From positions 19,452,148-19,516,147 of the forward strand of contig NC_082687.1 in the NCBI RefSeq assembly GCF_949987515.2: 64,000 nt of DNA, in the 5' to 3' direction. The notes below the pieces were generated by a model. That model searched no databases, was not told where the DNA came from, and saw only the letters and a program-made list of their open reading frames with translations. The translations under genes were made by a program, and so were the position numbers. The stretch is from Delphinus delphis (taxonomy: Eukaryota; Chordata; Mammalia; Artiodactyla; Delphinidae). Below are positions 27,391-38,573 of this stretch, piece by piece. The first letter of the stretch is position 1; the number at the start of each line of letters is the position of its first letter.

Positions 27391-27665
27391 ACTTCTTATT
27401 TTACTAAAATGGGAACCTACAAAATTGACAATTTTGTAACTTGATTTTTTTCACTTATATCATAAACTTGTTCCTTGTTGTTAAATATTCTTTGATGGAA
27501 TTTTAATTAGTGACAGTATCTTTTATCACATTACACATTTTTCATCTGGTCCCTTATTGCTTCAACTGCTCCCAGTTTTCTGCATTATAAACAGTGCTTC
27601 TGTGAACATTCATAGAGGTAAATCTTTTGTACATCCATGATTATGTCCTCAGGGTAAAGAAAATA
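27391..27665. repeat. Right half of the old repeat split by the L1
   Basis: It continues the left half at 20380-20522 with 'aaaatgggaacctacaaaat', 'ctgcattataaacagtgctt' and 'gtgaacattcatagaggtaa', a familiar order in this old repeat. Confidence 0.6.
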
Positions 27666-27832
27666 GCTCTTCTTAACCTAATACCACAGATGAATTAGCA
27701 GAAAACATCCTAGATACTGCTGCAGTGGAACAACTTACACCTTTTAAGATATATAAAATGAAATCAGTTTCCTTGTTCTTTCTTCAGTTCACAAAGTGAT
27801 TGAGCCAGTTCTATACAACCTTTCACTAATTT

Positions 27833-27833
<1 letters not shown>

Positions 27834-27882
<49 letters not shown>

Positions 27883-27920
27883 AGAGAGAAAGAGAGAGTG
27901 AGAGAGAGAGAGAATGAGAC
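27834..27920. repeat. Compound microsatellite (TG)n then GA-rich
   Basis: About 23 TG units (27834-27879) are followed by a GA-rich run to about 27920. The GA half is a purine tract. It is likely polymorphic in length. Confidence 0.95.
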
Positions 27921-28525
27921 TGCTTATGGAAGTGTTTAAAATTGTTAGAGAAATAAAGGCTGTTTCTCATTTCATTTCAAGCAAGACTAGTACTGGGAGA
28001 ATCTGGAAATCCCAGGTGCTTTTGTACTTTTATTCTGTAACTTTCATAAGACAGAAAAAAAAAGAATCCGAAACAAAACTGTCTCCTTCTTAGATGTGGC
28101 ATGGAGACAGCTCCTCTCCAGAGGACATCACTTTTGTTACTCTGCTTTTCTGATAGAATTACCTGTATGAAACTGCTGACTTCACTTTCTGGATGCAATG
28201 AAACCAGAATTCTAGCCAACTTCATCTAAATTGCCTTTGACTCTTCTTCCTTTTTATCCTGTCAATTCCCTTTTGCCAAAGACCACTAGGACACACCTGT
28301 CCTTGAACTATTTTTTTTTGCTAGTTGCAATGAAGAGAAGGCCACCATGGAGAACCATGGGACACCTCAGGAAGACTGTATTAAGAAAAGACTCATTGTA
28401 GGATTTAGGGTTGCATTAAATGATTTGAGGAAGGGTTCCTGGAAGTAGGGCTTTGCTATAGTTTGCTTGCTGTCAAAAAGCACATGTAATTTTATGGTTT
28501 CGTGTATTAACAACTTATTGAGAAG

Positions 28526-28639
28526 CAGGGTAACCAGCTATACCAGTATACTTGAAACTGAGGGGGTTTCTGGGACACAGCGTTTTCAGTGCCCAAACCA
28601 AAAATATCCCAAGCAGACTGGGAGGAGCTGGTTACCCTA
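28526..28639. mobile_element. Short hAT-like MITE with terminal inverted repeats
   Basis: The sequence agggtaaccagct at about 28527-28539 is exactly inverted as agctggttaccct at about 28626-28638. The body ('gagggggtttctgggacaca') resembles an old non-autonomous hAT repeat. No clean 8-bp target duplication is visible. The name is not certain. Confidence 0.65.
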
Positions 28640-29870
28640 CCCTACCTGGAAGGCAAGAGAAGTGAAAAGAGGCTGAGACTGGAATTGGTAAAGAAACAAC
28701 ATCATTCACAGGAGCCAGGATTCAGGATGTTTGGTTATTTTGTGGTTTGGACAGCGTTCATGTTTTTGCCTGGATTCAGACATGATTACAAAGTGGTCTG
28801 ATCTCTGACTTGAGCCATCATGGTGACAGGTGGCCTTGTCCGATGGGGATGTTCTGCAAAATTGGTTGATGTTCCGTAGGAGAACAGGAGGCCACCTTCT
28901 AGCAACACCAAGGCCTTCACACGGTATCAGGCCAGTATCTAGCTGTCAGGAGCTGTCTTCCTTTTCTCCAATTCCCTTCTTTGAGGATTTGAGAGATACA
29001 TTTGAGGTTGGCCTAAGTTGACAGTTGTGAGAGTCTCTAGTGGTGAGAGCCTTGGTTCCAGTCATATTGGTTCTGTGCCCTAATAAAATGCTCTGGGCTT
29101 TGAAACATTGAGTAATAAAAGTATTATCCATCTCTCTTAACACAACTCTTCTTCAATAGGGAAAAGTGTCTTAATGATTGAGACGATGCTAAGTTAATAA
29201 CTGTTAAATGTTTTAAAAATCAAATACTTTTTTCCCTTCTTTGAGATTCAAAATTCACATTAGCATATTTTAGTGTTCTTAGTAATACTGCCATAAAGAA
29301 ACCCAACTTATTTAATTCAGGACACTTTTTTCACAGAACACATTAACATTTTGATGAACACTAATATTTCACTATTAAACTAGTGTTTCATAGAAATACT
29401 AGTTTATTTAGTGATTGTCTCCTAGTTATGCTTTTTGTTTTTAAAATTAGAAATATATGTGAAGGGTAAATAATTGTTCTGATTTAAAATGAATAAATTT
29501 TCTTAATTATAGGCATTGAAAAGAAATAGCTTCATGTTTTTCAGATTTATTGTTTTAATATTAAGAGACAATATTAAATGGTGATTGGATTTTTTTGGGG
29601 AAAATACTTAACTAGTGGATGAAAATATTATGTATTTGATTTAGTTTAGTAGCTTACGGTTATAATACTAGTTAACTTATGAAGCATTATTTTAATTATT
29701 AACATTGGTTCATTTACTTTAGCTGTCTTAAACTCAGTTTGGTTGTCCCACATATTAATTGTTTAGCAATTATAAATAAATCAATTGTTTAACAATTAGT
29801 TTTTATAGCAATGGAGGAAATAATATGGCCTTAGCTATATTGTAATCTACATTCATGAACTTTCCTCTAG

Positions 29871-30025
29871 GTTCTGAGGACTACCTTGAGGTCATTATTC
29901 CAACAGACCTAAGAGTGGAACATTCTGGGCAAATAAGTGAGAGAAAGGAAATTGAAGAATTATCAGAAGCTTCAAGAAGCACCATATCACAGGCAGTGGT
30001 GCTTCCCGCTGAGATTCCATGTGAG
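29871..30025 (+). CDS. BANK1: BANK1 coding exon (probable exon 3)
   Basis: This 155-nt exon encodes the end of the linker after the TIR-like domain and the first strand region of the DBB domain. The reading includes SEDYLEVIIPTDLR and ISERKEIEELSEASRS and ends VVLPAEIPCE. This corresponds to about residues 157-208 of human BANK1, with scattered conservative differences and no indel. The acceptor is tttcctctag at 29861-29870 and the donor is gag/gtcagt at 30026. The exon begins with the last two bases of a codon (phase 1) and ends on a codon boundary (phase 0). An ATG 16 bases upstream of the exon is intronic and is not a start. The open frame continues past the donor only to a stop at about 30053. 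Skipping this exon alone would shift the frame. Confidence 0.95.
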
Positions 30026-30084
30026 GTCAGTAAAGACACCTTGTTATTTAAGTGACTGCATTATTTTAATGGATACTGCATTTC

Positions 30085-30215
30085 ACTAGAATGTAACTAA
30101 CACTAGAAGCTACAACATAGAGGCATTTTTGTCTACTCTGTTCATGGCAATGTCCTCAGAACCCAGAACAATATCTGGTAGTGGGCATTTGATACATATT
30201 TGTTGAATAATAAAG
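30085..30215 (+). mobile_element. L2 3' end just after exon 3
   Basis: 'tgtctactctgttcatggca', 'gaacccagaacaatatctgg' and 'catatttgttgaataataaa' are the L2 3' terminus. It begins about 60 bp after the exon 3 donor. Confidence 0.7.
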
Positions 30216-31525
30216 TATTGAAACATATATGAAAGCATCATTTTATTAAATGTTACTTGATGTGTTACAGATTTACAATTGCTATATATATCAAGCTATT
30301 TAAAAGAAAGTTGGATTCATATTAACCAGATCAAGGATTTTATTTTCATAAAAGGAATTACATTCTTGAATAGAATTTGAAAATACTTATTTTTTATGGC
30401 CACTGATTTTTAAATTATAAAACATATATCAAAGGCCTACATTATGAAGTGGAACTATCAGAGAGCTAGAAGAGCTGGTCCTTTGGGGAATAAAAGTATA
30501 ATGTTAGAGGGAGTGGATTTCTCAGGAGGTGACTGTATGAACACATGTTGCCAACATGTCTTCCTTCTAAGTCTTCATTGGACTGAGCCACTAAAATAAG
30601 CCTACTGCTAGAGCTTGACCAAAACTTGGGCTTCGTGATCTCCAGACAATAAAAAGATGCTGGTCCTCAGTGTCTATGGTGTGCTTGACCAGGAAGAGCA
30701 AAAGATACAGGACGACCTTGAGAGCTGCATGAGAGGGTCCTTCAGGTGGACGCCGGTAGGTGAATGTGACAGGAGCTGCACTTGTCTGCTTACTGGGAGG
30801 CATATTTTGGAAGAGAATCCCCTGATCCTGATGATACCACCAGCCCTGGGAGAAGCAGAACGTTCTGTGCAGTTTGGGAAAGCTTAATTCCCTCACCTCC
30901 AGACCCCATCCCCAAACAGGAGAATCACCGTTTTATTATGTTATCGGTTCCAGAGGAACAAAAACTTCTTTGACACTCCCTTAAAGACCCCAGGAAATGA
31001 AACTGTACAGGTTTGAGGCAACTGAGATAGAGGATCAGGCAAAGAACAATTGCAACCTACTTGAGGAAGGGAGATCAGGCCAAACAAGCAGAACCAGTGG
31101 CTCCTATTGAGTCAGAAATAATGGAAGAGACGGAAATAAATAGAAGAGACTATAAAATGGAAATTAGAACTGTTCTCAAGTAGGGAAAGTCAAAGCAAAA
31201 AAAGAAAAAAAAAAAACCCTCTGGAACTAAAAATTGCTCACCAGGAATTATGCAATGAGTCTAAATAGCTGCTTTCAAAAATATCTGCAAGAGTAAAATT
31301 TGAACAGTATAAAACCTTTCCATTATTAAATTGCAGAGAAATCAAAATCCAAAACTTAAACCCCACTGCCCTCCAAGCAGAGATAGCTCACTCAGATGGC
31401 TGAGCAGGATGAAGGTTCTTTCAGTAACAGAACTGTGGGCTTTTACTGACATGGATACAATTCTTTCAGACCCTCTGCAGTTAAATTATTTCAATTCCAA
31501 ATCTCTCTTGGGTACCCCACTTTTT

Positions 31526-31723
31526 TTTGTGTGTGTGGTACGTGGGCCTCTCACTGTTGTGGCCTCTCCCGTTGCGGAGCACAGGCTCCGGACGCGCAGG
31601 CTCAGTGGTCATGGCTCACGGGCCCAGCCGCTCCGCGGCATGTGGAATCCTCATGCCGGGCATGAACCCGCATCCCCTGCATCAGCAGGCGGACTCTCAA
31701 CCAATGCGCCACCAGGGAAGCCT
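31526..31723 (-). mobile_element. CHR-type SINE, antisense
   Basis: A GT-containing tail precedes 'acgtgggcctctcactgttg', and the element ends 'ccaccagggaagcct'. It is flanked by a 15-bp direct repeat, ggtaccccacttttt, at 31511-31525 and 31724-31738. Confidence 0.95.
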
Positions 31724-32214
31724 GGTACCCCACTTTTTAAACAGTCCTAAGAGTTGAAAGGTCATATAAGATTATTTTAGCAGCAGACCTACACATTAAA
31801 AAATTGAAATAAACAAATCCCTGGACCAAAAATAGTCATCCCAGTCAAAACCTTGTGTTCTCAGAACCTAGATCTTAGTATAGTCTGAATCTAAGTCCCA
31901 ATTTCCAAGCATCACAGGAAAGATTATTTGTATCCAAATGAGTGAAAATCATTTTTCAGATTTGCCAGGGTAACGTTCAGTCTATGCCAATTGTCTGAAA
32001 GCACAACCTTTGAACATTTCTGAGAAGTCTTTGAATTACTGGGTAAGTAGAGTCCGCTTAAGGATACGACCTCCTTTCTCTGGAAGTGATATTTTGAGAC
32101 TTCCCTGCCATGGTATAAAAATCTAGAAATTTACAAGACTCTCCTTGCCAGTCACCAGGTCATATTTGAGATGTGCCTCTTTCCCACCCAGTATCTTCAA
32201 AATCTATGGATTTC

Positions 32215-34060
32215 CCCTTATGGTTTTATGTTTCCAGCATGCTGGTGCTGAGTTGACTGGTTCAATCTAATGGCATCATCTTCATTCTCTCTGATGACCA
32301 GAGAATTAGTTTTAGTCTCACCTGTTGCCTCTTGCTGCAGAACTGCTTGGGTCTGCGGACCTGCTCCTGGAGAGGTGCTCTCCCTGTTCCCTCCTCTGCT
32401 CTGGAGAAGCAGCATAAGTAGATAGTTTAACTGAGGCAGCAGGTAAGGCTGCTGTTGCTTTTGACCCCAGGAGCCTGGCAGTATTGATCCCTCTGCTGAG
32501 TCATCTTTCCCAGCATTGTTCCTTTCCATGGATTTCGGATTTCCTGGACCTTGAAATTTTGTGCCCCTTCAAAAATAGCAGAAAAAAGGTTTTTTTCTTC
32601 AACAGTTTTTTTTTCATGCACTAGTGAAGATGTGCCTGCAGTGTTCTGTTTATGTAAGTTATTCCCTGTCTTTTTAAGAAATACCTAAATGAGTTTTAAC
32701 AGTTTAATTCTGCTGCTTAATTTTGCCTCTTTTCTAGGATTAGCAATATTTGTTCTACTTTAGTATGTGTTAAGCTTTTTTTTGTTTTGGTTGGTGTGGG
32801 CCAGGATATTTGCTTTTCTAGCATATTCTTCCTGATTTTGTCTTGTATAGGGTAATTGATCACGAGAGGTATGAAATCAGTGAATTCTGAGCCTGCTAAT
32901 AATAAGCACATCCATTGTTCAGATGAATCTTATCCAGTTTTTGTCCTTGATGAATAATCCACCTGGGAGGCGTTCTTCCATTGGAATAACATCTAAACCA
33001 GAACCGGACCTGGTCTATTATCTGCTAGCTTCTTTTCCCTTTGCTGTGTATTTACTCCAAAGTCCTAATTTTATTAATTTCTCAGGCAGATTCCCTCAGA
33101 GCAGTGGTTCTTATCTGGGACTGATTTGACTGTCTCTCCCAAAGGGATATTTGGCAAAGTCTGCAGTCAGATTTGTTGTCATAACTGGGGGGTTGCTACC
33201 GGCATCTGGTGGGTAGAAGCCAGGGATGCTGCTAAACATCTACAGTGCACAGGGCAGTCCCCACAGCAGTGACTTCTCTGGTTCAAACATGTCAGTACTG
33301 CCAAGGATAAAGCCTGCCCCAGATGATAGGAAGTACATTCATGCCTCTTAATAATAGGTCACTTTCAAATCACCTAGTAATGGCATCAAGGAGGCAGTGC
33401 TCTTCTTCAGAGGCTTGTCTGCAGTCCTGCCAGTTGTTCTATGATCACTTGTTAGAGCTGCATCATCTCTAAAAAGTGATTCAGTCACTGGATTTTTTTT
33501 AATAGATTTGGCCTGAATCTTTAAGAGAGAGCCTATGAATGTTTTCCTCAATGGCCCTCTCGGAAGTACTGCGGTTTGCTCCCAGATGCCTCTTGCCTCT
33601 CCTGTGATTTCTCTGAGCCCCAGTCAGGGGTCAGGAATGGCCTCTCTATTGCTTCTTCAGTAGCACCATCCTAAAGGGCAGTCAAGAGTGAGCTTATTTT
33701 TTCTATCTTGTTTTACCTGTGTAGGCAGGACTTCAATGTCATTCTCCCTTCCTTTTGATAGAATCTGCTGCAGTCGCAGCTTTTCTCCACCCCAAACCTC
33801 TTTACTTCCTTTGGTATAATTAACTGATATTTCTTTATATTTATGTTATTCTCCCACTGCTACTGTTCCGATAAGACTGAAATATGCTTTTAAAAGTAGT
33901 CTGGTCACTTGTTGATTTCTTGAGGAAATTTAGTTCTTAAAGTTCTAGCATAACCAGAAAAGGCCTTTTAAGGGGGCTTATCAGCGTTTGGATCTATATT
34001 AATTTCATTGTCATTTTTCTATCTGAATCCTAGAACGTGGCGTATTCCCTAATAAAGACC
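32215..34060 (-). pseudogene. Possible decayed processed pseudogene, unidentified
   Basis: Minus-strand translation gives several fairly long, compositionally protein-like stretches separated by stops and frameshifts. 33551-33348 reads with KSIKKNPVTESLFRDDAALT. 32911-32717 has QDKIRKNMLEKQIS. 32621-32427 has EEKNLFSAIFEGAQNFKVQE. 32529-32218 is a Gln/Ser-rich 103-residue frame. A MER20 (33102-33320) interrupts the region. I do not recognise the parent gene and see no poly-A tail at the low-coordinate end. It could instead be an old repeat-internal region or chance ORFs. Confidence 0.3.
33102..33320 (+). mobile_element. MER20 hAT-Charlie element
   Basis: 'cagtggttcttatctgggac', 'gggatatttggcaaagtctg', 'tctggtgggtagaagccagg' and 'gctgctaaacatctacagtg' match MER20 almost throughout. 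It is nearly complete. Confidence 0.9.
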
Positions 34061-34524
34061 TTCATTTTATTTGACCTTCACTGGTGTTTAGCTTTGTGGC
34101 TGCAACCATAATATGAGACTCCAAACCTAAATCTGTGTAGACCACAGATTATATAACCAGTGACTCTAGTGAAACTCTGAGAATATATAAAGGGGTGTGA
34201 CTTGTAGAAGGGCCCACAGGCAAACTACAAAAACTTCAGAGATTAGCTCCTACCTCTTCACTCGTTGGCACTGAATCCAGTTTAAAACAATACACAGAAG
34301 CTAACAGCACTGCCCACTTATTTCTGACACCAAGTTACACACTAGTCCTTGGTAGCCAACCTTAACTTAAAGTCAAGTCCTGTGATTTAATTGAAAAATA
34401 CAGTTAAAGCAGCAAAAGATTATTATGTGTATCAATGCCTAAAATGTCTGTGTTGTGAAGTATTACCCCTTTCGAGATAAGGTTTTACGATGACAAAAGA
34501 TATTTTTTCCCTGTAACCACGTGG

Positions 34525-34940
34525 TTCTCAAACTAAGCAGCATATAGAGATTACTAGGGGAGGTTTTAAAAAATAATAATGTCTGGGCTTCCCTGGTGGC
34601 GCAGTGGTTGAGAGTCCCCCTGCCGATGCAGGGGACCCAGGTTCGTGCCGCAGTCTGGGAAGATCCCACATGCCGCAGAGCGGCTGGGCCCGTGAGCCGT
34701 GGCCGCTGAGCCTGCGCGTCCGGAGCCTGTGCTCTGCAACGGGAGAGGCCACAACAGTGAGAGGCCCACGTACCACAAAAAAGAAAAAGAAAAGTAATAA
34801 TGTCTGAATCCTACCCCCAGAGATTCCGATGTAAATGGTCTGAGTTATGGCCTGGAGACTGGGAGTTTTAAAAGCTTCCCAGGTGATTCTGAAGGTGAGA
34901 ATTAACAGCCAAATTTGGAACCATTGCCATAACCTAATCC
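34525..34940 (+). mobile_element. MER5A element split by a CHR SINE
   Basis: The left part (34525-34585) begins 'gtggttctcaaactaagcag'. The right part (34795-34940) has 'acccccagagattccgatgt' and 'cttcccaggtgattctgaag'. The two are separated exactly by the SINE and its duplicated target. Confidence 0.85.
34586..34794 (+). mobile_element. CHR-type SINE, sense
   Basis: The full head 'ggcttccctggtggcgcagt' is present, the B-box-like ggttcgtgcc is intact, and the tail is an A/G-rich run. It is flanked by taataatgtctg at 34574-34585 and 34795-34806. It is inserted in a MER5A. Confidence 0.95.
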
Positions 34941-35616
34941 TTGCTCTGCTGTCACGGGTCAGATCAGGGTCAGCTGCAGGGACTTGCACAGCGCTGGCTT
35001 AATGAGGCCCATGCACCTGTGCTTGTAGAGCTAGTGCCTATTAATTATGAATATGAAAAGAGCCATTTGTCTGTGTGCAAGTCACAGTAGTAAGCGGATA
35101 TGATCCACTAAGATCAAAATCCTTTGTTACCGGTACTTAATGATTCATTAAAGCCTAAAGACACCCATCCTGACAGTCTAGAAACTCCACTACCTGTGTT
35201 GTATTGTAGACAAAGTTCCAGCCCTTTTGGTGAAGTCTCAAGGGTTGTGACCATTGCAGCGAATCTGTAGAGTCTGGAAGTGATAATTATTATAACTCTT
35301 TCTCTTTCTGAATGGTCAGAGCCAAATAAGGGATAAACAGAGAAGTCAGAAAGATTGAGAGCAAAGTAACAGCTTCATAACCGGTAACACTAAATTGATG
35401 ACCATTTGAGTGTCCTCATATTTCCTCCATTGAATTCAATGTGCCCAAATAATTATATCTTTAATTAAGATGCCCATAATAATTAAGGACAGGGCTGGAC
35501 GAGTGCAGGCCTTCCCTCCTCCAAAGCCCCCCTTCGTGCATGGAGATGCAGGAAGCAGATGAAGCCGTGAGTCCTGAGGGGGATAAGGAGTAGAGCTTGC
35601 TCAATGTAAAAAAAGT

Positions 35617-35818
35617 CTTTTTTTTTGCGGTACGCGGGCCTCTCACTGCCGTGGCCTCTCTCATTGCGGAGCACAGGCTCCAGACGCGCAGGCTCAGCGG
35701 CCATGGCTCATGGGCCTAGCCACTCTGCGGTATGTGGGATCTTCCCGGACCGGGGCATGAACCCGTGTCCCCTGCATCGGCAGGAGGACTCTCAACCACT
35801 GTGCCACCAGGGAAGCCC
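35617..35818 (-). mobile_element. CHR-type SINE, antisense
   Basis: A short T run is followed by 'gcggtacgcgggcctctcac', ending 'gtgccaccagggaagccc'. The body is complete. A target-site duplication is not obvious. It lies about 820 bp from, and opposite to, the SINE at 34586. Confidence 0.94.
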
Positions 35819-36973
35819 CCAAAATGTTATATTTTTATAGAGGTATTCTATCTGAATTGAAAAATATATACAGATTATCTCTTATGTACCTAATTCTTAC
35901 AAGATGCCGCAACGATATGAAAAAATAAAAATAGCTTCAGGATGTTTAAAATCTATCTGGGAAGCCTAGACACAGGCATGAAAAGCGTATTAAGACCAGA
36001 GGGCGTGGCTTAGAAAGGGTCAAATGAGGAGTACAGGTGCGAAATGTTTCATGATTCCTTCGGAAGTTGTGCGCGAAAGCTGAGTTGGACCTCGATGGAG
36101 AGGATACATATGGGGACATGGAGGGAGAGGAGGAACTCAAGGGCATGCCAACGTATGTACAAACAGGAACAGCTACCTAATTAGCAGGTCCCAGTGCAAA
36201 ATGAAAAGGTAGGGACCTCTGTTCAAATTATTAAGCATTTCAAGCTGCAACAGCAGAACATTAAGACAAGTGCAGCGCTCTCCAAGTGCAGGGCCTGTGA
36301 AGCTGCAGAGGTTACATGCCCATGAAGCTGGTCCCGGGTACAAATGAGGTGTCAGTGCCTTCTTGGGGGTGGTCTGTATGCTTGTCTTTTGTTGAGAACT
36401 CTTCTCTGGAAATGGTTGAAAGGTGGAGTCCTACCCTCTATTAGGTAGAGAATCTGTTGCATAAGAAGCAGCCTGTGTGAGCCCTCGAGAATGAGAATGA
36501 GTTCTCTAGGTGAATAAACACTGGGAGAGGATGCTAAGGCCCACTAAGTTTGGAAAGCGAGAGGTCAAAGTTATACAAGAAGAGAGGTACTAGGGAAGAG
36601 AACTCCGAAGAAGTTTGAAGCCGAGGATCTTGGGGATCTGAGCCAAAGTGAAGTGGGAAGTCATTAAAGCTTCAGAGTAAGGAGTGAGATGTGAGCGTTA
36701 GAGGAGCTGAAGAACTGCGCTGGCAGTGAGGTCCTGTGAAGAGGAGGAAGCAGTGTGTGGGGGGCACAAGCAAAGAAACAGAGAAGTGTTTCCGACATGC
36801 AGGGTGTGTGAGGCCAGAGCAATAGGTGGAATTATGGGATCTTTTCTCGATGAGCAATTTACTCGGTGTGGAGAAATTTAGTTCAAAATAATCTGTGGAC
36901 AAATATTGGAGAGTGGTAGACTCCGATGGAGACATGCCTGAAGTGGATGTGGATCAGCTGAAATGATTTTTTT

Positions 36974-37181
36974 TTTTTTTTTTTTTTTTTGTGTTACGCA
37001 GGCCTCTCACTGCTGTGGCCTCTCCCGTTGCGGAGCACAGGCTCCAGACGCGCAGGCTCAGCGGCCATGGCTCACGGGCCCAGCCGCTCTGCGGCATGTG
37101 GGATCTTCCCGGACCAGGGCATGAACCCATGTCCCCTGCATTGGCAGGCGGACTCTCAACCACTGCGCCACCAGGGAAGCC
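36974..37181 (-). mobile_element. CHR-type SINE, antisense
   Basis: A run of 24 T (36967-36990) precedes 'acgcaggcctctcactgctg', and the element ends 'ccaccagggaagcc'. The 16-bp direct repeat ctgaaatgattttttt (36958-36973 and 37182-37197) is perfect. The long uninterrupted tail suggests a fairly recent insertion. Confidence 0.95.
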
Positions 37182-37927
37182 CTGAAATGATTTTTTTAAC
37201 ATCAACATATTTGTAGAAACTCTTTTTTTCAGAGCTTTAAAAATGTAAGTTTTATTGGTGGGATTTATGCTTAGGGAGATAATATTTAATAAGAGAACTT
37301 GGAAATTAATGACTTTTGGGTAAACACAATTTTATAAGAGCATGTAAATGAGGTTTCTGTTTATTTTGTGAAGGACTGAAATTTAGTTTGACTTTGAAGA
37401 AAGTCTTTGAAAGGTGATATCTGAGATAATCATAAAAATACATTTCATTTTAGTTATTTTGAAGGGTTAAACAGCAAGATGTAAGGAGTAGTACAGATTT
37501 TAAATTTAGATAGTTCTGGTTGATCTTCAGAATGTAACTCTCTGTATTAGTTACCCTATTTGTAAAAGAGAAAAATGATAGCCTTCCATTTTGGTTTTGG
37601 GGTATGTGTGTGTTTGTTTTGCTTAGGATTAAAGGAAATGGCTTTATATAAAAAGCATAATTCCTAGTATAAAATAGATGCTCAATAAGTGTTTATTCCT
37701 TCTTTTTTTCTATATTAATTCTAATCTTCTTATCCTTAATTTTCCTTCTGGATTGTTCTCAAAAGGTTTTCAGTAACCCTTTATATATTACGTATATAGA
37801 TTTAGCTTTTCCACCTTAATAAAATCTTGAAATTTTTAGATTTATAACCGTTGTCAACTCAGTAGCCTTCACTGATACTCATCGTAGAGAGTAACCAGAG
37901 AACCTCTATTAGGTAAGATTAAAACTA

Positions 37928-38573
37928 CACTTGACCTTTGAACAACAGGGGTTTTGAACTGCATCGGTCCACTTAAACATGGATTTTTTTTTTTTAACAT
38001 CTTTATTGGAGTATAATTGCTTTACAATGGTGTGTTAGTTTCTGCTTTATAACAGAGTGAATCAGCTATACATATACATAGATCCCCATATCTCCTCCCT
38101 CTTGCATCTCCCTCCCACCCTCCCTATCCCACCCCTCTAGGTGGTCACAAAGCACCGAGCTGATCTCCCTGTGCTATGTGGCTGCTTCCCACTAGCTATC
38201 TGTTTTACATTTGGTAGTGTATATATGTCCATGCTACTCTCTTACTTCATCCCAGCTTACCCTTCCCCCTCCCCGTGTCCTCAAGTCCATTCTCTACGTC
38301 TGCATCTTTATTCCTGCCCTGCCCCTAGGTTCTTTAGAACCATTTTTTTTTTTTTTTTTAGATTCCATATATATGTGTTAGCATACAGTATTTGTTTTGA
38401 ACAGGGGTTTTGGACTTCATAGGTCCACTTAAACATGGAGTTTTCTCAATAGTAAATACCCCAGTACAAAATGATCTGTAGTTGGTTGAATTGCGGAGGG
38501 TCTAATATCAATTATACATGGATTTTCCACTGTGCATAGGGTCGGTGCTCCTATGTTGTTCAAGCGTCAACTG
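37928..38573 (+). mobile_element. Tigger2/MER8-type DNA transposon split by an L1 tail
   Basis: The left end cacttgacctttgaacaac (37928) and the right end 'gttgttcaagcgtcaactg' (to 38573) are the terminal inverted repeats of Tigger2-like elements. TA dinucleotides at 37926-37927 and 38574-38575 are the expected target duplication. The internal 'tccacttaaacatggatttt' and 'gattttccactgtgcatagg' also match. No transposase is left. An L1 3' end sits inside. Confidence 0.85.
37984..38396 (-). mobile_element. Cetartiodactyl L1 3' UTR fragment
   Basis: It runs antisense from a T run through 'catctttattggagtataat', 'ctctaggtggtcacaaagca' and 'tcaagtccattctctacgtc' to 'gattccatatatatgtgtta'. About 43 bp of host transposon sequence is present on both sides (37938-37983 and 38397-38439). 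Confidence 0.88.

Larger units (their letters stand above)
1..29870 (+). other. BANK1: BANK1 intron 2, 3' part
   Basis: This is non-coding sequence upstream of the first visible exon. The intron ends with the acceptor tttcctctag at 29861-29870 and is phase 1. Large parts are repeats, listed separately. I recognise nothing firm at about 2200-3800, 7404-9950, 10290-11170, 11370-12560, 13350-14380, 14890-15720, 18330-19270, 19450-20380 and 28640-29870. Stretches at about 9955-10095 and 16850-16945 resemble the old repeat that is split at 20.4/27.4 kb, with its typical 'ataaccactgtta'-like segment. About 15725-15800 looks like a small antisense L2 tail. About 3820-4210 and 12790-12950 are reminiscent of a long old interspersed repeat that I cannot name. 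Confidence 0.85.

Noticed and set aside
27764..27970. ORF with Ser-Leu and Thr-His repeats
   Set aside because: It is the translated (TG)n/(GA)n microsatellite.
29855..29870. ATG just upstream of BANK1 exon 3 as an alternative start
   Set aside because: It lies inside the polypyrimidine/acceptor region of the intron, and the exon homology begins exactly after the AG.
31331..31750. 139-aa plus-strand ORF
   Set aside because: Its C-terminal half is the antisense translation of the SINE at 31526. The N-terminal half has no recognisable domain.
34528..34989. 153-aa minus-strand ORF
   Set aside because: It is the antisense translation of the SINE at 34586 plus MER5A flanks.
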